Shown here piece after piece: positions 1 to 8,271 of a stretch of 22,840 bases of DNA (positions are counted from its first letter, which is position 1; the number at the start of each line of letters is the position of its first letter). The notes under the pieces were generated by a model. It made no database searches and was not told the DNA's origin. It worked only from the letters and a program-made list of their open reading frames with translations. The stretch comes from Pseudomonadota bacterium (lineage in GTDB: Bacteria; Myxococcota; Bradymonadia; UBA4248). The DNA is taken from contig JAGACY010000286.1 of NCBI GenBank assembly GCA_017613855.1, forward strand, positions 1 through 22,840. The letters are read 5' to 3'. The translations under genes and the position numbers were made by a program.

Positions 1-212
1 ACTATTCACTGCCTCTATACTCCAAAACCATAATTCTTTAGGCATAACCATGAGAATACTCAATTCATTGCGCATTGCGAATTCACTGAGTGAATACGTA
101 ATAGTGAATAACGAATAACGCAATTTTGAACTATTCACTGCCTCTATACTCCAAAACCATAATTCTTTAGGCATAACCATGAGAATACTCAATTCATTGC
201 GCATTGCGAATT
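1..212. repeat. 83-bp direct repeat, two copies at 129-bp spacing
   Basis: Positions 1-83 and 130-212 are identical. Each copy contains ATTCTTTAGGCATA (33-46 and 162-175) and GAGAATACTC, and ends in heptads GCGCATT GCGAATT. The first copy may extend beyond the window. Positions 92-126 between the copies hold degenerate 7-bp units such as GAATAAC. I see no gene in 1-291; the stretch is repeat plus the 5' leader of the RNase PH gene. Confidence 0.95.
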
Positions 213-228
213 GCGCATTGCGAATTGC
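199..228. repeat. Heptad array (GCGCATT/GCGAATT)
   Basis: Four alternating 7-bp units, GCGCATT and GCGAATT, plus a partial unit. This is the right-hand array of the second copy of the window-start repeat. Confidence 0.9.
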
Positions 229-291
229 ACTCAATGCGATATAAGGCGCACTACCCATTGTGGATGATGGGTTCATTCAGGGAGAAATACG

Positions 292-1020
292 ATGTCACAC
301 AATTACATACGTCTCAATGACCGGGCCTGGGATGCCATACGTCCCGTCGCGATTACCCCCAATTTTATTACTTCTGCCGCAGGTTCCTGCTTAATTGCCT
401 GTGGTAATACGCGCGTCATCTGCACAGCCAGTGTCGAAGAGAAGGTGCCGCCTTTTTTGGAAAATGCCGGTCTGGGATGGTTGACGGCCGAATACAGCAT
501 GCTTCCTGCCTCGGCTTCGTCGCGTATGACGCGCGAGAAAGTCGCGGGGAGTGGGCGCACATATGAAATTCAGCGGCTCATCGGAAGAAGCTTGAGAGCC
601 GCGCTCGACCGCAAAAAACTTGGACTTCGTACCATTACCATCGACTGTGATGTCATTCAGGCGGATGGCGGAACGCGCACTGCTTCGGTGACCGGTGGTT
701 TTGTCGCGTTATCGCTGGCGATTCAGAAATTGATGGCATCGGGATTAATTCAAGAAAATCCCATCGTTCATCAGGTAGCGGCCATCAGTTTGGGCAAAGT
801 CCTGGGGGAATTGCTGCTCGATCTCAATTTCGTCGAGGATTCATCGGCTGATATTGACGCCAACCTCGTAGCAACGCCCGATGGCAATGTCATCGAATGG
901 CAGACGACGGCAGAACGCGCCCTTTTGCCCATGCAGGAACTGAACGAAATGGTCGAACTGGGCATGAAAGGCATCCGGGAACTGGCTGAACTGCAACAAT
1001 TCGCAATTCGGAATGCGTAA
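292..1020 (+). CDS. rph: Ribonuclease PH
   Basis: Phosphorolytic 3'-5' exoribonuclease that trims tRNA 3' ends, acting as a ring-shaped hexamer in the cytoplasm (family knowledge). The 242 residues match the usual length. Visible signatures are RPVAITPNF near the N-terminus, GRTYEIQRLIGRSLRA (88-103), TIDCDVIQADGGTRTASVTG (116-135) and the acidic segment EDSSADIDAN (182-191), which carries the catalytic-type Asp residues. The start is supported by AGGGAGA at 279-285, seven bases before the ATG. Two oddities stand out. The usual QGTAEG motif reads QTTAER (204-209), and the N-terminal RxDGR is replaced by LNDR. The last residues (FAIRNA) are encoded by a heptad repeat array that also supplies the stop codon. 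It is the first of four plus-strand genes separated by repeats, so co-transcription is uncertain. Confidence 0.95.
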   Translation: MSHNYIRLNDRAWDAIRPVAITPNFITSAAGSCLIACGNTRVICTASVEEKVPPFLENAGLGWLTAEYSMLPASASSRMTREKVAGSGRTYEIQRLIGRSLRAALDRKKLGLRTITIDCDVIQADGGTRTASVTGGFVALSLAIQKLMASGLIQENPIVHQVAAISLGKVLGELLLDLNFVEDSSADIDANLVATPDGNVIEWQTTAERALLPMQELNEMVELGMKGIRELAELQQFAIRNA

Positions 1021-1062
1021 TTGGAATGCGGAATTGTTTATAATTCGCAATGCGCAATTGGG
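998..1062. repeat. Heptad array overlapping the rph 3' end
   Basis: Period-7 units AATTCGC, AATTCGG, AATGCGT, and then AATTCGC, AATGCGC, AATTGGG after a short interruption. The array begins inside the RNase PH coding sequence and continues past its stop. Confidence 0.85.
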
Positions 1063-1110
1063 CTGCGAAACTAAATGTGACGTCTGAAGTTTAGGGAGAA
1101 TTGCGTTCTT

Positions 1111-1142
1111 AATGTGCAATGCGGAATGCGGAATGCGGAATT
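1111..1142. repeat. Heptad array (AATGCGG)
   Basis: Units AATGTGC and AATGCGG x3 followed by AATT. It is the left arm of a pair with the inverted array at 1221-1252. The 78-bp payload between them carries ATTCTCAATA (1151-1160), a weak relative of the shared core, and GACACATTCAATT at its right border. Confidence 0.9.
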
Positions 1143-1196
1143 ATGTATCTATTCTCAATACTTGTTTGAAAGGATTGAAAATCATTTGGCTTAGAA

Positions 1197-2635
<1,439 letters not shown>

Positions 2636-2636
<1 letters not shown>

Positions 2637-2668
2637 ATTCGGAATTCGGAATTCGGAATGCGGAATTG
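2636..2668. repeat. Heptad array (AATTCGG), left arm
   Basis: AATTCGG x3, AATGCGG, then AATT, starting on the last base of the porin stop codon. It is inverted relative to the array at 2713-2744, and together they enclose a 44-bp core. Confidence 0.95.
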
Positions 2669-2712
2669 AATGACACTATATTCTTTAGAAATACCATTGG
2701 GAAAGTCACAAT
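2669..2712. repeat. Core payload between inverted heptad arrays
   Basis: The 44-bp spacer contains ATTCTTTAGAAATA (2680-2693). The same 14-mer occurs exactly on the minus strand at 12612-12625, and as a 12/14 match at 33-46 and 162-175. Its borders carry GAATGACAC on the left and GTCACAAT on the right. Confidence 0.7.
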
Positions 2713-2744
2713 AATTCCGAATTCCGAATTCCGCATTCCGCATT
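2713..2744. repeat. Heptad array (AATTCCG/CATTCCG), right arm
   Basis: AATTCCG x3, CATTCCG, then CATT. It ends six bases before the next start codon and occupies the place where a Shine-Dalgarno would be expected. Confidence 0.95.
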
Positions 2745-2750
2745 AAAGAT

Positions 2751-5027
2751 ATGAGATACCAGATTTTTAATCACATACTCCTGAGTTTAGGCATTCTCAT
2801 TGCTGGCTGCACCGCCGAAACTGCCGGAACCGACAGTGACGGTGACGGGCTGAGCGATGATCAGGAGATGCTGTTCTGTACAGATCCGCACAATCCCGAT
2901 ACCGATGGCGATACCTTGCCCGATAGCGCAGATCCATCGCCATGCGATGAGCCCGGCATTATCATCACCCCGAGTATTGTTGCCAGTATTTCTGAGGAAA
3001 ATGAGGCTGCGGCAACCGTCCTCGTCAGTGTCAAAGATGAGCGAATGGTCTGGCGTCAGGACGTCGCGATTGCAGTTACGACGACTTTTGGAAATCTTTC
3101 CTCGCTCGTTTCGGTAGGAACCGGCATTTACGAAGTGCAGGTGACGAGTTCTGCATCGGGCAAAGCCAGTCTTACCTTCGAGACGACGACCAACGGCATT
3201 CCCGACGGGAGAGCATCCGAATCTATCCAGGCAGAATTGAAGTTAAAGGAAATCAGTACGGATCCTGGCGGTTCTATTGTCACTCCGGATGATCCCAAAG
3301 ATCCGCCGAACGATCCCAAAGATCCACCCGAAGAACCGCCTCAAAATCCGAATGATCCGGCTTTCATTTTGCCCGGTGATCAAACCGTCGTACTCGAAGT
3401 CCCCGGTGTCAATCCCGGACGCTATGCCAAAGCCGGGAAAATGCATGGTGAACTCTGGGTTCTGGCCATCGATGGTTCTTGCCTCGACTGGTCGGGGACG
3501 CCCTTAAAGGGGTATGCCGATGCCTTTGTCCAGGTTGATCTTCGCGACGGCCATGTGCTCACCGGACGCACAAACGACGAAGGATGGGTGCATTTCGAGG
3601 ATGATCGCCTCGAAAGCCAGGTTTCAGTCACCGTCGGCGCCAAAGGTGCTCGCTATGTTACCTGGATGGATGTCGATGCCCGTGTGATTAGTGCCGGTAT
3701 TCACGGACGCGATATCCCACGTGCAAATGCTGCTGCTCAAGGCAGTACCATTACCGGGGTCGTGCGCGGTTTTTGGGGCGAAACGGGATTGCCGACGTTC
3801 CCCAAAGAAAATACCAATGTCTTTGGGACATTTAATATCGCCATCGTTCAGGTCGGCATTCGCAATATGCCGCTCAGTTCAATGAATACCGGGTCGATTC
3901 TGCTTCCCCCCGACAGCGAATTGCCCACGGCTGAATATTTCGAAGTGCCCCCCAATCTCGTACTTGCGAATTTGTCCAATCCCCAAAACTCGAGATTTAG
4001 CCTTAGTGCCCTCAAACCCGGAAAATACATCGTGTTTGCTCTGGCCGGTGCGGGCGGCAACATCATGAATGCCTCGAAAAATCCCTATGAAATGCTGTTC
4101 GAACCGATGGCCATGGGCTTTACCGAAGTCGAAGTCAAAGCCGGCGAAACAGCGGACATTCAACTGGATTTAAGTGTCGACCTTAGGCAGGAGGCCGATA
4201 AGGCAAAGCTTCATCTGGGGCAGTTCCCCAATGATCCCAAAACGGGAAAACCGCTTCCCATGGGGCTTTTGCTGCCGCTCATGAATACAGGCAAAGGTTA
4301 CGTCTTCGTCGATGTCAATTCGGCCTACAATTTCTCGTCATTCAAAAATCCGCTGTCCATCTTATACCCGCCAAAGGCGCATTCGACATTGCAGACATTG
4401 GGGCTCGATGTACAGCCGATGGCCGTTGGTCTGGCGGCACGTGAAGCGCAGAATGGCTTTGATTTGCCCGGTATTTCGACGCTCATCCAGCATCCCGGGC
4501 ATGATGCGGGTGGCAATCTCGAAACGATGTTTATGAATGATGCCAAAAAATGGCCTGCACTACCCGAATTTGTGCAGCCAGCCCCTCCGGCTGGTCAGGC
4601 TCTTGACGCAGTCGGTGGTACACTCGGCGCAGATCGCCGCATTGCCTGGAAAGGTCCATCTGATACAGATATGACAGTCCTGCGGTTCAATTACATGACG
4701 CCGCCCATTCATAATAAGATTCTCAACAGCGATATCGGTGCATCGCAGGCGCACCTGCTGTGGGAAGTCTATGTCCCGGGAGCTCGGTCGGACATCGTTC
4801 TCCCCGACCTCGATAAGTCTGCTCCCGATTATCCCGTCTTGCACAATTATGAACCCACAAGCGGCGATGAGGCTTATCAGTACGATGCACACACAATTGA
4901 ACTCGAAATCAGCCCCTATTACATGGGACCAAAAAAGTTCAATTATAACGCCGATTTCCTCATCGACGATGTCAACATGAATGCCTGGGGCGTCTCTCAG
5001 GATTCTTATTTATTCAGGTATGAATAG
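2751..5027 (+). CDS. Lipoprotein with thrombospondin type-3 repeats and Ig-like/carboxypeptidase-regulatory-like domains
   Basis: Probable envelope or surface lipoprotein of 758 residues; specific role unknown. A signal peptide ends in lipobox IAGC with Cys20. Calcium-binding thrombospondin type-3 motifs follow (DSDGDGLSDDQE and DTDGDTLPDSADP, 28-63). Residues about 69-168 look like a bacterial Ig/invasin-like domain. A Pro/Asp-rich linker of DDPKDPP-type repeats (180-205) precedes a region with carboxypeptidase-regulatory-like features (TGRTNDEGWVHF, and later LKPGKYIVFALAG). The C-terminal half is unrecognised. The start follows a heptad array by six bases and has only AAAGAT immediately upstream, so its initiation signal is weak, but the lipobox supports this N-terminus. 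It follows the porin and precedes another lipoprotein. Confidence 0.8.
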   Translation: MRYQIFNHILLSLGILIAGCTAETAGTDSDGDGLSDDQEMLFCTDPHNPDTDGDTLPDSADPSPCDEPGIIITPSIVASISEENEAAATVLVSVKDERMVWRQDVAIAVTTTFGNLSSLVSVGTGIYEVQVTSSASGKASLTFETTTNGIPDGRASESIQAELKLKEISTDPGGSIVTPDDPKDPPNDPKDPPEEPPQNPNDPAFILPGDQTVVLEVPGVNPGRYAKAGKMHGELWVLAIDGSCLDWSGTPLKGYADAFVQVDLRDGHVLTGRTNDEGWVHFEDDRLESQVSVTVGAKGARYVTWMDVDARVISAGIHGRDIPRANAAAQGSTITGVVRGFWGETGLPTFPKENTNVFGTFNIAIVQVGIRNMPLSSMNTGSILLPPDSELPTAEYFEVPPNLVLANLSNPQNSRFSLSALKPGKYIVFALAGAGGNIMNASKNPYEMLFEPMAMGFTEVEVKAGETADIQLDLSVDLRQEADKAKLHLGQFPNDPKTGKPLPMGLLLPLMNTGKGYVFVDVNSAYNFSSFKNPLSILYPPKAHSTLQTLGLDVQPMAVGLAAREAQNGFDLPGISTLIQHPGHDAGGNLETMFMNDAKKWPALPEFVQPAPPAGQALDAVGGTLGADRRIAWKGPSDTDMTVLRFNYMTPPIHNKILNSDIGASQAHLLWEVYVPGARSDIVLPDLDKSAPDYPVLHNYEPTSGDEAYQYDAHTIELEISPYYMGPKKFNYNADFLIDDVNMNAWGVSQDSYLFRYE

Positions 5028-5077
5028 TATTATTGTTACAAACGGATTTGCTCAGGCCTAACGGCCTTCGCGTTTTT

Positions 5078-5109
5078 AATGCGTAATGCGTAATGCGTAA
5101 TGCGTAATT
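5078..5109. repeat. Heptad array (AATGCGT)
   Basis: Four exact AATGCGT units then AATT. Downstream at 5133-5145 lies the core-like sequence ATTCTTCAGAATA on the minus strand, and GACTGACAG follows the AATT boundary. I see no inverted partner array on the right, so this copy looks one-sided. The rest of 5028-5203 holds a small AGGCC/GGCCT palindrome near 5054-5067 and no gene. Confidence 0.9.
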
Positions 5110-5203
5110 GGAGACTGACAGAGTTAAAGGAATATTCTGAAGAATGTGAGTATGAGATATTCCCAAAGCTTGGTGGATAAAGAGCATTTTGTAAAAAACG
5201 AAA

Positions 5204-6709
5204 ATGAAAACCCCATACTTTTTAATATTGAGCACAATCTTTCTTTTGCCAGCATGCAATCAGCCTAAGACGTTTGCTGAAGATCCGTTTTGTGCATCCT
5301 GCATTGAGCATGCCTGCAAAGCGGCGGATCCTGCATTTCAGAACTATGTCAGTGGTTTAAATCCGGAGGATAAAGCCCAAATGATTGCGCTCATGGAAGA
5401 TCATGACCGCTGTTTTGAGGTCAATCCCTGGGCGGCAGCCATGGCTGAAGAGGCTTACCAAACCTACGGGCATGCGTTTTATGCCCCCGATCAAAAAATG
5501 CATGAGCACCGCATTTTGCGGGCATTTGACGAGATTATCAACGACACTCCGAATCGCGCTGCAGCAGTGGGATATCTCAAACATCATGCAGAATCTTGGG
5601 AATCCGCATCCTGGGCCAAAGAAAAGATCGCACAGCTCGAAGAACGCGCGGATGCAGACGATGTCTTTGAACTTCTGGTTTTATGCGCCGACTCTGAATT
5701 GCTCGAAAAACTCACGCAAATGGAATCGACCCCGGCGCGCGATGCTGCGCTCATGTACCGTTGGCAGAATTTGGGCGAAGAATATCAAAAAAGATCGCTC
5801 AATGCCTGGATTTCGGCGTCCTGGTCGATGCAGCAGAGCGGATCAGCTCAACTTCCGCAATACCTGACGCTCGACTGGAAAAGACGTCCCTTCCCCAAAG
5901 GCGTGCCCGATATGGTGGCAACGCTCAAAGTCGAATCGATTAAGATCAACAATCAGGACGTCAAACGCAAGGATTGGCAAGCCATCGATGAATTCAGGTG
6001 GCCGCCGCTAACGGCAGCCAATGCGCATCATGGACGCGTTAATCTCACGCCATGGCTTGCGAGTATTGACACCTACTCGATTGCAGCCAAAGCCGAAATG
6101 CGCATCTGGTCAGAAAAAACCTCCGAATCATGCCTCAATCACGAAGAGTCCTGCGAAGAAACCCCCATTCTGTCCGTCCCCATCGTTCTTGAACGCAAAT
6201 ACAAGGTGTACGGTGGTCTCGAAACCGGCATGCCACGCCGCAACAAATCCGATTCGGAAAATGCCGTTACCACCAAAACACTCAAATTTGAGCTCTGCAG
6301 CCAAGGGCGTTGCCAGCCGATATGGGATGGCAAAATCATCAAGGATCGCGGAGAACCGCTTCCGGTCATGCTTGGCGAGGATTTTTATATTCAGGGAACG
6401 CTCGGAAGCGCCGATCAGGCTGTCGCCATGCGATTGATGGCGCGTGCAAATACAGGACAAATTTGGCGTGAAATCGCCATTTTCTTTAGCAATGCCCCCA
6501 TGGTATACGATGTCCCCATACGAGGCGATATCGATCTCGGCGATTTATGCACCGATATGGGCAAATGCAAACTAGAAATGGAACTTCGCCCGAGCCTGCG
6601 CATGGCGCGCCGTGACCCCAGAATCTCCAAATATTATGGTGCTACACTCTCTCTCGGTACGATTACGCTCGATATTCTCAATCGAACGCCCGAGCAAATC
6701 GGGGATTGA
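5204..6709 (+). CDS. Lipoprotein of unknown function
   Basis: I do not recognise the family. The signal peptide MKTPYFLILSTIFLLPAC gives a lipobox (LPAC, Cys18). A Cys cluster (CASCIEHAC, about residues 29-37) lies just inside the mature N-terminus and could form disulphides in the periplasm. Residues about 40-210 look alpha-helical. The C-terminal half looks beta-rich, with pieces such as LKFELCSQGRCQPIWDGKI. Upstream there is only an A-rich tract (AAAAAACGAAA) before the ATG, a weak ribosome site. The stop codon lies two bases before the next heptad array. It may belong with the preceding lipoprotein and porin as an envelope group, but only order and strand support that. Confidence 0.7.
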   Translation: MKTPYFLILSTIFLLPACNQPKTFAEDPFCASCIEHACKAADPAFQNYVSGLNPEDKAQMIALMEDHDRCFEVNPWAAAMAEEAYQTYGHAFYAPDQKMHEHRILRAFDEIINDTPNRAAAVGYLKHHAESWESASWAKEKIAQLEERADADDVFELLVLCADSELLEKLTQMESTPARDAALMYRWQNLGEEYQKRSLNAWISASWSMQQSGSAQLPQYLTLDWKRRPFPKGVPDMVATLKVESIKINNQDVKRKDWQAIDEFRWPPLTAANAHHGRVNLTPWLASIDTYSIAAKAEMRIWSEKTSESCLNHEESCEETPILSVPIVLERKYKVYGGLETGMPRRNKSDSENAVTTKTLKFELCSQGRCQPIWDGKIIKDRGEPLPVMLGEDFYIQGTLGSADQAVAMRLMARANTGQIWREIAIFFSNAPMVYDVPIRGDIDLGDLCTDMGKCKLEMELRPSLRMARRDPRISKYYGATLSLGTITLDILNRTPEQIGD

Positions 6710-6710
6710 T

Positions 6711-6740
6711 AGTGAGCAGTGAGCAGTGAGCAGTGAGCAG
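6711..6740. repeat. Heptad array (AGTGAGC), left arm of the S23 cassette
   Basis: Four exact AGTGAGC copies plus AG. Its reverse complement GCTCACT differs by one base from the GCTAACT unit on the other side of the S23 gene, so the two arrays form terminal inverted tandem repeats. Confidence 0.95.
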
Positions 6741-6825
6741 TTTTGTTGTAATGCTTTGGGTAATAGATGAAATAATCAGATTGCCATTCATCAGTTCCTA
6801 TAAGAAAAAGATTTAAGAAATCAAT

Positions 6826-7185
6826 ATGACATCCCAAAATGTGACCGAAATCAAGAGCAAAGCTTTTGCATTAAGAATTATCAAACTTTACCGCCATCTT
6901 TGTGATGAACACAAAGAATATGTCATGTCCAAACAAATTCTTAAGAGCGGTACTAGTATTGGTGCTAATGTAAATGAGGGTATGTGTGGTCAGAGCAAGG
7001 CAGATTTTTATGCAAAATTCTATATTGCCTATAAAGAAGCGAATGAAACCAAGTATTGGCTTGAACTTCTTCACGAAAGTGGTTACTTGGATGGGCCACC
7101 CTTTGAGAGCATCTATGAGGATTGTAAAGAACTTATTAGATTATTGTCCGCAATTACCAAAACTCAAAAACAGTCCCCAAACTGA
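6826..7185 (+). CDS. Four-helix bundle protein (S23 / 23S rRNA intervening-sequence-protein family)
   Basis: This 119-residue protein fits the four-helix-bundle family first seen inside 23S rRNA intervening sequences and distantly related to the Avd accessory protein of diversity-generating retroelements. The hallmark is SGTSIGANVNEG followed by GQSKADFYAKFYIAYKEANE and TKYWLELLHESGYL. The molecular function of the family is not established. No rRNA or reverse transcriptase surrounds it. It sits between inverted heptad arrays. Base composition and codon choice (AAA, AAT, TTT, TAT rich) are clearly more AT-rich than its neighbours, which suggests separate acquisition. The start has an A/G-rich AAGAAAAAG tract upstream, a weak ribosome site. 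The 5' spacer carries ATGCTTTGGGTAATA, possibly related to the core found in the other elements. Confidence 0.92.
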   Translation: MTSQNVTEIKSKAFALRIIKLYRHLCDEHKEYVMSKQILKSGTSIGANVNEGMCGQSKADFYAKFYIAYKEANETKYWLELLHESGYLDGPPFESIYEDCKELIRLLSAITKTQKQSPN

Positions 7186-7213
7186 CACATGTGTCTTTAG
7201 TTTTGTCACAATT

Positions 7214-7241
7214 GCTAACTGCTAACTGCTAACTGCTAACT
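7214..7241. repeat. Heptad array (GCTAACT), right arm of the S23 cassette
   Basis: Four exact GCTAACT copies, preceded by GTCACAATT. It ends six bases before the ATG of the next gene. Confidence 0.95.
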
Positions 7242-7247
7242 CATAAA

Positions 7248-8201
7248 ATGGACTGCAAACTCAAACAAACCCTCATTCAGGAATTCATTAACGACAACGG
7301 CATTGCGCGCATTGAGCCGAAATGGGATGATGAAGCCGTTCGGGCATGCCCCGTCTGCGGGGGATTTAAATTCCTCGAAAAAACAGACGAACGCGGCTAC
7401 CGCACGATATCGCCATGCCCGGGGACGTATGCGCTGCAGCGCATCGATACTTACAATCAGGCAGAAGTTCCCTCGCGTTTTATGAATGCCACGCTCGACA
7501 ATTTCCAGATTGAGAGACTGCTCGAAACCGCCAATGTCAAATCGTTCATTCGGAATATCAAGGGATTTAAGAAAGGCAATTCGGGATATCTGCTCGAAGG
7601 CGGCCCGGGGACAGGTAAAACCCATTTACTGTGTGCTGCCATTCGCTATCTGACGCTCGAACTCGGCATTCCCTGTCGGTATGTCGATTATTCGAATCTT
7701 CTCAGCGACATTCGCGCAGCCTATAGCCAAAATGTACCCGAAGCATCTTTTATCGAGCCCATTGCCCGCATTCCCGTGCTCTTTATGGATGAGCTCGGCA
7801 AAGGGCGCGATAAAAAGAACGATTTTGAACTGCGCATCATCGATGAAATCATCAACCGGCGTTATTCCAATCCCGATTTGACGACCTTCTTTGCCAGCAA
7901 CTATCTTGACCGCGATTCGAGCGGATATAACAAGTTTATGAATGGTGGCGAGGAAATCATACAGGGCAAGAAGATCTCCTTGCGAGGGTATGGGTCATCC
8001 GACTGGGAGACGTATGCTCAAAAGCGCTATAAAAAAGAGGGATTTGATCGTCCCGAATCTTTCAAGGCTCACGCCGACCAGGTCATGCGCAGGGAGCACA
8101 TCGAAGATCGCGTGTCGGAACGCACGTTTTCGCGCATTCGGGCCATGGCCGATCCCATCGTCGTCAATGCGCCCGATTTTCGCCGCATCGCGGGACGCTA
8201 A
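7248..8201 (+). CDS. DnaC/IstB-like AAA+ ATPase
   Basis: Probable helicase-loader-type ATPase of 317 residues. The N-terminus has a partial zinc-binding pattern (CPVCGG at 34-39 and Cys57). The AAA+ core shows Walker A GGPGTGKT (118-125), Walker B VLFMDE (177-182) and a sensor-1-like TTFFASN (212-218). A C-terminal SERTFSRIRAM segment may hold the arginine finger or sensor-2 region. DnaC, DnaI and IstB share this core. No IS21 transposase or terminal repeats are present, so an insertion-sequence role is not supported, and loading of a replicative helicase is an inference. There is no Shine-Dalgarno: the ATG follows the GCTAACT array by six bases. A symmetrical terminator lies 21 bases after the stop. 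Confidence 0.85.
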   Translation: MDCKLKQTLIQEFINDNGIARIEPKWDDEAVRACPVCGGFKFLEKTDERGYRTISPCPGTYALQRIDTYNQAEVPSRFMNATLDNFQIERLLETANVKSFIRNIKGFKKGNSGYLLEGGPGTGKTHLLCAAIRYLTLELGIPCRYVDYSNLLSDIRAAYSQNVPEASFIEPIARIPVLFMDELGKGRDKKNDFELRIIDEIINRRYSNPDLTTFFASNYLDRDSSGYNKFMNGGEEIIQGKKISLRGYGSSDWETYAQKRYKKEGFDRPESFKAHADQVMRREHIEDRVSERTFSRIRAMADPIVVNAPDFRRIAGR

Positions 8202-8222
8202 AACACCGCATTTGGCTGCCAT

Positions 8223-8252
8223 AAAAAAAGCGCCCATTCGGGCGCTTTTTTT
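8223..8252. terminator. Bidirectional rho-independent terminator
   Basis: Perfect stem AAAAAAAGCGCCC, loop ATTC, GGGCGCTTTTTTT. T tracts on both strands serve the converging ATPase gene (+) and Cys-rich lipoprotein gene (-). Confidence 0.95.
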
Positions 8253-8271
8253 ATACCATTAAACAACGGAA

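Noticed and set aside
6826..7185. Diversity-generating retroelement accessory gene
   Set aside because: The S23 fold is related to Avd, but no reverse transcriptase or template/variable repeat pair is present in the window.
7248..8201. IS21 IstB transposition helper
   Set aside because: No istA-like gene and no terminal inverted repeats of IS type nearby; the Cys-containing N-terminus fits a DnaC/DnaI-like loader at least as well.
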